A stretch of DNA of 14,217 nt, from positions 1 to 14,217 of the forward strand of contig QZKK01000019.1 of assembly GCA_003599475.1 (NCBI GenBank), in the 5' to 3' direction. Of this stretch, positions 6,337-13,620 are shown piece after piece (within the stretch, counting starts at the first letter, position 1; each line of letters begins with the position of its first letter). The position numbers and the translations under genes were made by a program. This stretch comes from Desulfobacteraceae bacterium. GTDB lineage: Bacteria > Desulfobacterota > Desulfobacteria > Desulfobacterales > SURF-15. Below the pieces are notes generated by a model that was not told the DNA's origin, did no database searches, and saw only the letters and a program-made list of their open reading frames with translations.

Positions 6337-8526
6337 TTAGCTCTCGATCAGCCCCTTGTACAGCCCGTCTCTTTCGATCAGCTCCTCGTGCAGGCCCCGT
6401 TCTGCGACCTTTCCCCTGTCGAGCACGATGATCTCGTCGCAGTCGCGGATCGTGCTCAGCCGGTGGGCGATGATGATGCAGGTGCAGCCCCTGCGTCTGA
6501 GGTTTTCGTCGATGCGCTTTTCGATCTCGGGGTCGAGCGCGCTGGTCGCCTCGTCCAGCACGAGGATGGAGGGATTTGCAACCAGCGCCCGTGCGATCTC
6601 CAGCCGCTGCCGCTGCCCTCCGCTGAAATTGCTCCCCCCTTCGTCGACCGCGCTGTCGTATCCGTTCATCCTTGTCGCGATATCCTCGTGGATGCAGGCA
6701 TCCCTGCATGCACGCGCGATGTCGGCATCGGGGATCTTCGAATTCCACAGGGTGAGGTTTTCGCGCACCGAGCCCTCGAACAGAAGGATGTCCTGATCCA
6801 CGTAGGCAAAGGAATTCTGCATGATCTTCCGGGGAACCTCACCCCTTCGGCTTCCGTCGAACAGGATCTCTCCCTCCCAGGGCTCGAAGAGGCCGCACAT
6901 AAGCCTTGCGATCGTGGACTTTCCCGAACCCGATCCCCCCACCATGGCGACCCTGGCCCCGGGCGGAACCGCGAGGTCGAGGCCTTCGATGAGCGGAGGC
7001 TCGAGCCGGCTGTATCCGAAAGTGAGGCCCCGGATCTCGAGGCAGCCGCTCAACTGGACCTGCCCTTTCTCGGTATCGGGCGGCTCATCCCCGGTCAGAT
7101 ACGGCCTGTCCTGTTGGTAGCACATCACATCATCCAACCGGTTCATGTTCCCTATCGCCTCCTGGAAGCTTGCCCCCAGGTTTACAAGCTGCATGACCGG
7201 GGTCATGAAGCCGAGCATGAGGCTCTGGAAGGCCACGAGCATTCCCATGGTCATGTGGCCGTCCATGATCCGAAACCCTCCGACCCCCAGGATCACGGCT
7301 GCGTTGATCATGTTGAGAAACATGGGAAAGGGGGTAACCATGTTGGTCCACCAGGAGAGATCCTGCTGGGCATTGACCATCTTTGCCTGGTATCCGGACC
7401 ACCGGGAAAAAAAATCTCCTTCGGAGCCTGTGGCCTTGATGGTATCGATCAGTCTGAGGCCGCCCATGGCCGTACCGACGAGCTTTCCTGTTTCCTGGAG
7501 AAGCCTCTGGTTTAGGTCCGTCCGCCTGCGGGAGACATAGGTCAGAACGAGAAAGTTCAGGCTCGCCATGAGAATGCCAAGGAGGGTGAGCATCGGATCG
7601 TAGGAGAACATGAGAACCGAGAAGAAGCAGATGGTCAAAAGCTTAAGGAACGTATCGGCAAGCTCCCCGGAGAGCAGAACCGCAACCCGGTCATTGATCG
7701 CCACTCGGGACCCGATCTCCCCCGCATAGCGCTGGGTGAAAAAGACGTAGGGAAGTCTCAGAACATGATGGAGAAAAGCGGCGGAGGAAGTGACTGCAAG
7801 CTTCACCTGCTGCCGGAGGAGTGCGTTCTGCTGGAGCCAGGTGAGAAATCCATGGAGGAGAAGGGTCAGCGCCATGCCGAGCAGAAGGGGTTTGAACCAG
7901 TCTCTCTTTCCGGCGACAAGGATATCGTCTACGAAAACCTTCGAAAAAACGGGGATGACAAGGCCGGGAATCACGAGTGCCAACCCGGCCAGCACGGCAA
8001 AGGCCAAAGCGGTCCTCACGGTCCGGAGCCGCCCCTTAAGGGCCTTGAAGACACCCGGCCGGACGCCCCCTTTCTCGAATTCGGGGCCGGGTTCGATGGC
8101 AAGGGCAACCCCCGTAAAGCACACATCCAGCTCTTCGCGGGTCACCCTCCGGGGACCGGATGCGGGATCGTTGAGATAGACCTTTTTCCCCCGGATCCCT
8201 TCGAGGACGATGAAGTGGTTGAAGTTCCAGAACAGAATGAGCGGGAAGGGCAGGGTATTTAGCTCGTCGGGTTCCTTTCGATACCCCTTTGCGACCATGC
8301 CGTGCTTGCGGGCTGCCTTTAAGAGGTTGCTCGCCTTGCTTCCGTCTCTCGAGACGCCGCACTCCTCCCTGAGTTTTTCCAGGGGAACGAACTGTCCGTA
8401 GTAGCCGAGAACGATCCCGAGGGCCGCGGCCCCGCACTCGACGGCCTCCATCTGGAGTACGGTTGGCGTCTTGACGCGCCTTCCGCGGTGCCGCACCTCT
8501 TTCGGCTTGCCTCTAGTTCCGGCCAT
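6337..8526 (-). CDS. NHLP-type bacteriocin export ABC transporter with N-terminal C39 peptidase
   Basis: This 729-residue inner-membrane protein should remove the leader after Gly-Gly and export the core peptide. The N-terminal C39 cysteine peptidase is complete: Q25 (oxyanion hole), C31 in MEAVECGAAAL, H104 in FNHFIVLEG and D120 in LNDPASG. A six-helix exporter domain spans about 165-455. The ATPase domain has Walker A GGSGSGKST (530-538), signature FSGGQ (634-638), Walker B ILVLDEA (654-660) and H-loop H689. The length and the architecture match the peptidase/ATP-binding member of NHLM bacteriocin systems. Its ATG overlaps the end of the upstream HlyD-like gene by 14 bases, indicating translational coupling. 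No key residue is missing, so it is probably functional, and its natural substrate is likely the Gly-Gly precursor at 11930-12223. Confidence 0.93.
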   Translation of the reverse strand: MAGTRGKPKEVRHRGRRVKTPTVLQMEAVECGAAALGIVLGYYGQFVPLEKLREECGVSRDGSKASNLLKAARKHGMVAKGYRKEPDELNTLPFPLILFWNFNHFIVLEGIRGKKVYLNDPASGPRRVTREELDVCFTGVALAIEPGPEFEKGGVRPGVFKALKGRLRTVRTALAFAVLAGLALVIPGLVIPVFSKVFVDDILVAGKRDWFKPLLLGMALTLLLHGFLTWLQQNALLRQQVKLAVTSSAAFLHHVLRLPYVFFTQRYAGEIGSRVAINDRVAVLLSGELADTFLKLLTICFFSVLMFSYDPMLTLLGILMASLNFLVLTYVSRRRTDLNQRLLQETGKLVGTAMGGLRLIDTIKATGSEGDFFSRWSGYQAKMVNAQQDLSWWTNMVTPFPMFLNMINAAVILGVGGFRIMDGHMTMGMLVAFQSLMLGFMTPVMQLVNLGASFQEAIGNMNRLDDVMCYQQDRPYLTGDEPPDTEKGQVQLSGCLEIRGLTFGYSRLEPPLIEGLDLAVPPGARVAMVGGSGSGKSTIARLMCGLFEPWEGEILFDGSRRGEVPRKIMQNSFAYVDQDILLFEGSVRENLTLWNSKIPDADIARACRDACIHEDIATRMNGYDSAVDEGGSNFSGGQRQRLEIARALVANPSILVLDEATSALDPEIEKRIDENLRRRGCTCIIIAHRLSTIRDCDEIIVLDRGKVAERGLHEELIERDGLYKGLIES

Positions 8527-9796
8527 ACTCTTCGCCGACGCCCAGGATATGCCTTTTCAGATACGGTAAGACCAGTTCGATGGGCCGCTGCCTGTCTACC
8601 ACCACGCTTGCCGCGCACAGGTTTCCGCTCTGGATCTTGAGCGGCGGCCCTTGTCCGGAGGACCACCTGTATCCGCTGAAGGTATTGGTATCGGAGAGAA
8701 GCTTTGCCTTCGCCATGATGGGAGCCCCCCCCATGGCAAGGCTTCGGACCAGGTCCTCGTTCTGCAGGACCCGCATCATCCCCTTGGAAGAGGCCGGAAA
8801 GCTCGAAACCTCGGAGATCTCTGCGAGCACATAGCCGTAGGTCTCCTTTTTCACCACTGAAGGGGAGACATGGACGCTCATGCCCGTCCGGAGCTTTTTT
8901 CCTTCCACAGACGGAAAGTAGAGCACGCAGGAAGGGGGATCGCTTCCCTCGTGGCCGATCTCGAGGCTCAGCAGAGGCTCTCCGATCCCGATCACCTTTC
9001 CGGCATCCTTGAAGATCTCGAGGACCCTTCCGGCATGAGGGCTTACGACTCGGCTCTGGAGATCGAATTTTTCCCGGAGTGCCTTGAGCTTTTCCTTCGA
9101 CTGGGAGATCCGGTATTCGACCGTGATCAAATCCTTTTCCCGCTGGGAGTCAAGCTCCGTCTCCTGGGCCGAGAGATTTTTAAGCTCGCTCTTTAGCTTC
9201 ATGACCTCGTGCAGCGTATTGTTTTGCTCTTTGACCGCCTCCTCGTACTGGATCGGAGTGAGGATTTTTTTTTCGATCAGCCCCTTGATGTTCTCCGCCT
9301 GCTTCGCCAGAAACTTCGCCCGTTGTTCGTTGAACCCGATCGATTCTTCCAAAGCCCTCCGCTTCTCGGCGAGGTATTTTTTTTTCAGGTCGATCGTCTT
9401 TAGATCAAGCGATCGGACGAGGTTCCGTTCGGCATTGAGGTTTTTAAGCTCCTCTTTCACCTCCTGGATCTGCTGCTCCAGCTCCGGCTGGGCGAGAACG
9501 GCCAGGACCTGACCCGCCCGCACCGTATCGCCCGCCTCGACATTGAGATCTTCCACCCGTCCTGCCCCCAGAGACACCACATCGTAGACGGAGCCGCTCG
9601 TCATAAGGATCCCCTGCCCGTGAACCTTCGTGAAGATCTCTCCCCACCAGCCCCAGCACGCGGCAACCCCGATGATGATGAAGCAAGCCAGAAGGGAGAG
9701 CCACTTGAGGGGTTTTGTGACCTGCATGAGCTGGTCGAGCTGCTCCGGGGAGGAAAGCCTTTCAAGGGATGCCTTGCGGAAAATCTGGTCAGCCAA
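8513..9796 (-). CDS. NHLP-type bacteriocin secretion protein (HlyD-like membrane fusion)
   Basis: This 427-residue periplasmic adaptor links the ABC exporters to the outer membrane. The N-terminus FRKASLERLSSPEQLDQLMQ (6-25) is characteristic of HlyD proteins found with NHLP precursors. One TM (about 30-50) is followed by a biotinyl-lipoyl half-motif (about 60-105), a long coiled coil (about 105-265, rich in Lys/Glu/Leu) and the second lipoyl half plus beta barrel (about 270-400). The start is a TTG at 9794-9796 with AAAAGGA a little upstream; no upstream ATG fits the conserved N-terminus better. It is the first gene of the export operon, is preceded by its own promoter, and overlaps the next gene by 14 bases. 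Confidence 0.92.
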   Translation of the reverse strand: MADQIFRKASLERLSSPEQLDQLMQVTKPLKWLSLLACFIIIGVAACWGWWGEIFTKVHGQGILMTSGSVYDVVSLGAGRVEDLNVEAGDTVRAGQVLAVLAQPELEQQIQEVKEELKNLNAERNLVRSLDLKTIDLKKKYLAEKRRALEESIGFNEQRAKFLAKQAENIKGLIEKKILTPIQYEEAVKEQNNTLHEVMKLKSELKNLSAQETELDSQREKDLITVEYRISQSKEKLKALREKFDLQSRVVSPHAGRVLEIFKDAGKVIGIGEPLLSLEIGHEGSDPPSCVLYFPSVEGKKLRTGMSVHVSPSVVKKETYGYVLAEISEVSSFPASSKGMMRVLQNEDLVRSLAMGGAPIMAKAKLLSDTNTFSGYRWSSGQGPPLKIQSGNLCAASVVVDRQRPIELVLPYLKRHILGVGEEYGRN

Positions 9797-9868
9797 GACG
9801 ATGATCCTTTTGCTCGAGACGGGCTCTTGAATGGCCGGTCGATAAACAGCGTATCATTTTTTCACCGC

Positions 9869-9898
9869 AATATATGCAAGCAGCATGCCCGATGTCAA
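9869..9898 (-). promoter_or_regulatory. strong sigma-70-type promoter of the export operon
   Basis: On the minus strand TTGACA (9893-9898, perfect) is followed after 18 bases by TATATT (9869-9874, 5 of 6). The predicted start near 9862 gives a leader of about 65 bases before the TTG at 9796. It shows that the three export genes can be expressed apart from the precursor gene. Confidence 0.65.
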
Positions 9899-9971
9899 GA
9901 TTTATAAAAACCATCCGGAGCCCGTTTCCGATCCTTGTCTTTGAGTCCAGAAAGGACGTCCCTTCTACCAG

Positions 9972-10481
9972 ATGGGGACACTGATGAACCTGAATAAGAT
10001 TCCGGAAGAAGACTTTAAAGATTTTATAAGGTCAAAGTTCATCGCTTCAGAAAAGGATATTTCCACTCAGGCGCTGGAGAGGATCATCGTGGAATCCGAA
10101 AACGTGCCTCATTATGTTCAGCTTCTCTCCTTTTATCTGTGGGACCATTTTCAGCATCTGCCGCGATTGGAGCAGAATCATGTGGAGGAAGCGCTGTCAT
10201 TGATTCTCCGGGGGCAGGAACCTGCCTATCTTACCATCTGGGAAGGTCTCACGTTGCATCAGCGAAAGACATTGAAGGCGGCTGCATTTACGAAAGGCCG
10301 TCTTCTCACATCCAAGGAGACGATTCAGCGTTTCCGGCTGGAATCGGCTTCAAACGCTGCCAAGAGCCTGAGTGCGCTGCGTACGAAAGGCATCCTGAGG
10401 AAAGAGCAGGAAGGATATATCTTCGAAGATGTTTTATTTAGCAGATGGCTTGAAAGAATGCCGGAACCACCCGGTATGTAA
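9972..10481 (+). CDS. C-terminal remnant of an AAA (archaeal-type) ATPase, 5' truncated
   Basis: These 169 residues read like the C-terminal half of the ATPase family common in archaea and anaerobic bacteria (PF01637-like). MNLNKIPEEDF leads into a lid-like helical region, LLSFYLWDHFQ. EPAYLTIWEGLTLHQRKTLKA and SASNAAKSLSALRTKGILRKE (winged-helix type) follow, and a final YIFEDVLFSRWLERM resembles the family's closing DPFFxRWL. There is no Walker A or B, so no nucleotide hydrolysis is possible from this piece. Homology appears to begin slightly upstream (RPFYQM, from 9957), where the same frame is open only to 9945, and there is no ribosome site before 9972. It is most likely a pseudogene remnant. 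It lies opposite in direction to the flanking RiPP genes and abuts the export promoter. Confidence 0.6.
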   Translation: MGTLMNLNKIPEEDFKDFIRSKFIASEKDISTQALERIIVESENVPHYVQLLSFYLWDHFQHLPRLEQNHVEEALSLILRGQEPAYLTIWEGLTLHQRKTLKAAAFTKGRLLTSKETIQRFRLESASNAAKSLSALRTKGILRKEQEGYIFEDVLFSRWLERMPEPPGM

Positions 10482-10751
10482 GGGAACCTTGGTCTAGTGT
10501 GCCTGTTTGCTCTCGGCATAGCCGTTTCCGTCATCTTAAACCGATATTTTCCGGGTCAAAAACATTGCCGCACCTCGAGCGGCCTGCCGATATCGTTTTC
10601 ATTTCGAGAAGACAAGCTTTAAAGGTTTAAAGTAGATTCCTCTTGCATGTCAATGGAAAGTTGCACCGCCGTCTGCCTCCTTAAGCAGAGCAAATGGCAC
10701 AAAACATGCTCTCGCATTTGGGCCTGAGATGGAGATGATTGGGCATTCATT
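10482..10751. other. non-coding junction between the ATPase remnant and the SagB-like fragment
   Basis: In these 270 bases I find no frame that continues the SagB-like protein on the minus strand: the frames run into stops within about 20 codons. A 16-base palindrome, CTTTAAA-GG-TTTAAAG, lies at 10617-10632. An AAGGAGG on the minus strand near 10676-10682 precedes only a 15-codon frame. It looks like leftover sequence after deletion or rearrangement. Confidence 0.4.
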
Positions 10752-11507
10752 TCACTTTACCGCCGGCAGGGGATCGATCTTTCCGATGAAGCGATAGGTA
10801 CCGCCGAACCGGTTGGCATGCCGCCCCAGACGGCTTCTGGCATGAAAAAGCAGATCGTGAAAATCCCACTGGACAAGAGTTCGGGTCTCTCCGTGATAGG
10901 GATCCTCGGGTTTGGCCTCGGTGAGAAAGCCTCCTGCAAGCAGCATGCGAAGAAAAAGCTCTATGGCATCGCGGGGGATTTCCTGCAGAAGCTCGCACAA
11001 GGAAGCAAAGGTTTGCGCTCTTGCCAGCTCCGCGGCAAGGGCAGCCCCCCTCCATCCATGCAGGGTGATTTTCCCGTGGGACAGCGGTGACTCCAGGACC
11101 AGATCCTCGTTTTCCCGGTGCAGATAGGCAAACCTGGAAAGCGCAATTCGGGCTTGCGGATCGAACGGCCCGGGGTTGAATTGAAAGCCGGCGGAGATAG
11201 GAGAAAGGGTTGCCAGCGGCTTCCCATCGCAGGAAACGCCGTATTGGATCATCCGGCGCCTGGCAAAGATCGAAAGATAGTAGTAGAGTCGCGCAAGGTC
11301 AGATTCTCCATCGATTTCTGAAGCCTGCCGGGCAAGCTCGTCTTCGGTAGCCCCATGCGAGGAAAGCACATCGATTGCCCGGATAAGCCCCGGGGGGAGG
11401 CCCTTCAGGGTGGATCGCCGATCGGGGGTTTGGATAACGACCTGATCCGGCGCCGGATGATCGACCGAAACCTCTTTTACAAAAGAAAGAACGTAAGGCT
11501 GCGACAT
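10752..11507 (-). CDS. SagB-type dehydrogenase N-terminal region only (dehydrogenase domain missing)
   Basis: This 251-residue protein matches by eye the N-terminal half of SagB/ThcOx-type peptide dehydrogenases. Those FMN enzymes oxidise azolines to azoles in thiazole/oxazole-modified RiPPs. It has a first winged-helix-like region (about 25-100), then ARIALSRFAYLHRENEDLVLESPL (119-142), a second helical region (about 155-200), and WDFHDLLFHARSRLGRH (214-230) followed by GGTYRFIGKIDPLPAVK. In the full enzymes the nitroreductase domain follows a similar PAVK boundary. Here a stop comes exactly there, and the domain is not found in the next 270 bases. The protein may be a truncated remnant, or a stand-alone leader- or partner-binding subunit. 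The start is well supported: AGGAG lies five bases before the ATG at 11507. It lies 422 bases downstream of the precursor gene on the same strand. Confidence 0.68.
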   Translation of the reverse strand: MSQPYVLSFVKEVSVDHPAPDQVVIQTPDRRSTLKGLPPGLIRAIDVLSSHGATEDELARQASEIDGESDLARLYYYLSIFARRRMIQYGVSCDGKPLATLSPISAGFQFNPGPFDPQARIALSRFAYLHRENEDLVLESPLSHGKITLHGWRGAALAAELARAQTFASLCELLQEIPRDAIELFLRMLLAGGFLTEAKPEDPYHGETRTLVQWDFHDLLFHARSRLGRHANRFGGTYRFIGKIDPLPAVK

Positions 11508-11553
11508 GATTTCTCCTGCATCATGATAAAGAAGGTTTGATGATCAAAATCCT

Positions 11554-11685
11554 CAATTAACAATTAACGATTCACAATTAACAATTTTGTCGATTACAGA
11601 AGCACGGATGCCACATTTGACTCCACCTGAACATTAAGAACAAAAATCAATTGTGAATGGTTAATTGTGAATTGCTAATTGTTAA
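11554..11685. repeat. AT-rich imperfect inverted repeat
   Basis: CAATTAACAATTAACGATTC and following bases (11554-11587) are largely the reverse complement of the stretch 11648-11685 (AATTGTGAATGGTTAATTG, then ATTGCTAATTGTTAAC). Each arm is made of repeated ATTAACAATT / AATTGTGAATT words, and about 60 bases separate the arms. The 10-mer ATTAACGATT (11563-11572) occurs reversed at 6315-6324, next to the MITE-like element. The two repeat regions may be related. Confidence 0.55.
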
Positions 11686-11853
11686 CGGTTACCCGCTGGA
11701 CCCGCCGGCTGCGGGACGGACTCTGTGGGCTGGTGTCCCGCAAAGGAGGTTTCAAACACTACCTGGTTTTCGTCCTCAAACAATTGCGAATCAGCGGATT
11801 TCCTCTTCCGCAGAGGTGAGGCAGCCGCCGGTCTCCGACCGAGCGGGTGCCAT
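11682..11853 (-). pseudogene. frameshifted small ORF following the precursor gene
   Basis: An ATG at 11851-11853 has an excellent AGGAGG five bases upstream. It opens MAPARSETGGCLTSAEEEIR and stops at 11791-11793. A one-step frame change near 11795 gives a protein-like continuation, ADSQLFEDENQVVFETSF then AGHQPTESVPQPAGPAGNR, to a stop at 11682-11684. The joined product would be about 58 residues, acidic and Pro/Gly-rich at its end. It could be a broken accessory gene, a second short peptide, or a coincidence. I do not recognise a family. The stop overlaps the right arm of the AT-rich repeat. Confidence 0.3.
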
Positions 11854-11929
11854 CAACACCTCCTGATCGCAATTCACTCGCCGACTCCTGGACAGGCAGA
11901 ATGGTTACACTTGCACCTTCTTTAACAAC

Positions 11930-12223
11930 TCAAAAGAAGCCGCCAGTACCGTCGCCACTGATCAATGGCACACTGCTTCCTCCAGCTAACCCATCCAATT
12001 GCTCATCTGTGAGCCCGTCGCTGGCTGGCTTGTGCGGCAGGACCATGTGGAACACCTTCTCTGTGTTCTCCACGACTCGAACTTCCACACCGTGGGGTAT
12101 CTCAACTCCTTCCTCTTTGAGCACCGCCGCCGGATCGGACTTGAGCCTCTGTTTGTAGCCCTCGTCCGCCCATGTCTTTGCAACGACCTTCCCAAAGTTC
12201 TTCTTTTGATCTTCCTTTTCCAC
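11930..12223 (-). CDS. NHLP-family RiPP precursor peptide with a Cys-free core
   Basis: This 97-residue precursor of a ribosomally made, modified peptide carries a leader of the nitrile-hydratase-alpha-like type. KVVAKTWADEGYKQRLKSDP (12-31) is the family's A-x-x-D...F/Y-x-x-x-L-x-x-DP block. It is followed by AAVLKEEGVEIPHGVEVRVV (32-51) and ENTEKVFHMVLP (52-63). LTDEQLDGLAGG (71-82) ends in the Gly-Gly where the C39 peptidase should cut. The predicted core is SSVPLISGDGTGGFF (83-97), with three Ser/Thr, no Cys, four Gly and a Phe-Phe end. The frame is open to 12358, but the GTG at 12221-12223 is the start: AAGGAG lies seven bases before it and the NHLP leader begins just inside. It lies downstream of hipA and upstream of the SagB-like fragment, on the same strand as the exporters. 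Confidence 0.9.
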   Translation of the reverse strand: MEKEDQKKNFGKVVAKTWADEGYKQRLKSDPAAVLKEEGVEIPHGVEVRVVENTEKVFHMVLPHKPASDGLTDEQLDGLAGGSSVPLISGDGTGGFF

Positions 12224-12276
12224 GGTGCTTCTCCTTTCTTGAATCTGTGCGGTTATCTCCAATACTGCAATTTCTG

Positions 12277-12302
12277 CCACCGAGGCACGAAGGGCACGAA
12301 GA
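12277..12302. repeat. tandem GGCACGAAG in the precursor leader region
   Basis: Two exact copies of GGCACGAAG (12284-12292 and 12293-12301) follow CCACCGA. On the transcribed strand this reads CTTCGTGCCCTTCGTGCCTC. Similar CTTCGTG-rich words occur as dispersed intergenic repeats in environmental bacterial genomes. The repeat falls in the predicted 5' leader of the precursor transcript. Confidence 0.45.
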
Positions 12303-12313
12303 AAAATTTTCTT

Positions 12314-12341
12314 AGTATAAACCCTTTGTGATCTTTGTCGG
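12314..12341 (-). promoter_or_regulatory. candidate promoter of the precursor gene
   Basis: On the minus strand CCGACA (12336-12341, 4 of 6) is followed after 16 bases by TATACT (12314-12319, 5 of 6). It would give a leader of about 85 bases to the GTG at 12223, separate from hipBA transcription. The -35 box is weak, so an activator may be needed. Confidence 0.4.
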
Positions 12342-12387
12342 CTTTTAAATCGCAACAATGTGGGCGGCCGGACTGTTCACCATCCGA

Positions 12388-13620
12388 TCAAGATGATTCT
12401 CTGCCTATTTCAGTCACCAGCCGGATTGTTTTCAAGTGCGCCTGAATCGCATCCCTGATGAAAGGCAGATCGTCCAGATACTCCCCATTTTTCCATGCCG
12501 TCATTAAGCGCCCTACCGTATTCTCTGCGGTTTCAAGAACCGGTTTTTCCGCAAGCCTTGCTTTGGCTGCAAACCGCGATAGCATGTCCCGGGAAAGTTC
12601 TGCCATCTTTTTGCTTTTCCCCATCTTCAGGGCGGTGCTCGCATCATTGATATAGGGGATGGTGGACACAAAATCATAGGCCGGCGCCAAAGCGGCCTGC
12701 CGGCGGTTCGGATATATCAACGACCAGTTTTTGAGGTGCATGTCGGCATTTCCGATCAGCGTATTGAAAACCAGCCTCCGGATGAATTCGGCGATATCTT
12801 CCTGCCCTGACTCTGCCAGGATGACTTGCGCAAGATTCCGATAATTTGCCTTTTCATACTTTTTTTCCGGATAGACGCCGAATACCTGTGCGAAATCCTC
12901 GATATGAACGGCTGCGCCGGTCTCGGTCCGATCAAAGCGTTTTATCGCAAATGCGTCCCCCTTCATTCCCCGAATATCATCAGGCAGGCCCGATATATCT
13001 CCGATTGGGATGAGGGTGTTTTCCGGAACATCGATACCCACTTCGGCCGCAAGACCCATCATGGCAAATTCATTCTCCGGAACGGCTTCAAAGGAGGTAG
13101 ACGGCAATTTCACGATCCATGAACCGCCGCTGCCTTCCGTCGGTATGGTCAATCCGCCTGCCGCTTCCCTCACTGCCGAAAATTTGAGCTGAACCCCGGC
13201 GAGAGAAAAATGAAGCGCACCTTTACGACGATTCATCGCTTCTTCGTTCTTACCCTCCTTAGCCGAAGCAACGCCACCCTCGGACTCCTGTATCTTGACG
13301 GCACCCGGCAAGTCCCGACCCAGCACCCGGAGCAAAAAGAATTCCCGGCTGTCCTTGACTCCCGCTCTTTTTGCCAGATAGGCCCGCAGCGGACCTTCGG
13401 GTAAAAGGTTGGCAAAAAAGTGCGGAACCCGGGCTCTGGTCGGTTTGATATCGGTGATAAGCTCTCCCATGGGCGCTTTAAACGAAAGGCTAAGCGTCGG
13501 TCGCAGCTTATCCTTAATATAGCTTTCGTCAAATGCGAACACGGTCTGGTCTCCCGCGAGCAGGGTCAATGTCCCGATCGGCCTCTGGTGCAAAAGAACC
13601 CGCAATATAGGCTCAGCCAT
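12388..13620 (-). CDS. hipA: HipA-type serine/threonine kinase toxin
   Basis: About 410 residues, close to the usual length of HipA, the kinase toxin that induces dormancy and is neutralised by HipB. The N-terminal domain begins EPILRVLLHQRPIGTLTL. LAGVQLKFSAV (about 141-151) corresponds to the family's glycine-rich and autophosphorylation-loop region. AFAIKRFDR (about 223-231) supplies the ATP-contacting Lys, GNADMHLKNWS (about 290-300) is the catalytic loop with its Asp, and APAYDFVST (about 312-320) holds the Mg-binding Asp. All key residues are present. The frame is open to an ATG at 13644, but ATG 13618-13620 is preferred: it overlaps the hipB stop by 8 bases, follows a GAGGAAGAAG stretch and begins at the conserved N-terminus. 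It is transcribed with hipB. Confidence 0.9.
   Translation of the reverse strand: MAEPILRVLLHQRPIGTLTLLAGDQTVFAFDESYIKDKLRPTLSLSFKAPMGELITDIKPTRARVPHFFANLLPEGPLRAYLAKRAGVKDSREFFLLRVLGRDLPGAVKIQESEGGVASAKEGKNEEAMNRRKGALHFSLAGVQLKFSAVREAAGGLTIPTEGSGGSWIVKLPSTSFEAVPENEFAMMGLAAEVGIDVPENTLIPIGDISGLPDDIRGMKGDAFAIKRFDRTETGAAVHIEDFAQVFGVYPEKKYEKANYRNLAQVILAESGQEDIAEFIRRLVFNTLIGNADMHLKNWSLIYPNRRQAALAPAYDFVSTIPYINDASTALKMGKSKKMAELSRDMLSRFAAKARLAEKPVLETAENTVGRLMTAWKNGEYLDDLPFIRDAIQAHLKTIRLVTEIGRESS

Noticed and set aside
6277..7515. Long plus-strand open frame of 412 codons
   Set aside because: It lies opposite the C39-ABC gene, whose motifs are unmistakable. Its start is inside the repeat, and it is a codon-bias shadow.
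10482..10751. tRNA or small RNA gene
   Set aside because: No cloverleaf, TTC-loop or terminator hairpin could be built from the bases.
12224..12358. N-terminal extension of the precursor frame
   Set aside because: It would translate the tandem repeat region; the GTG at 12223 has a good ribosome site and the NHLP leader begins there.
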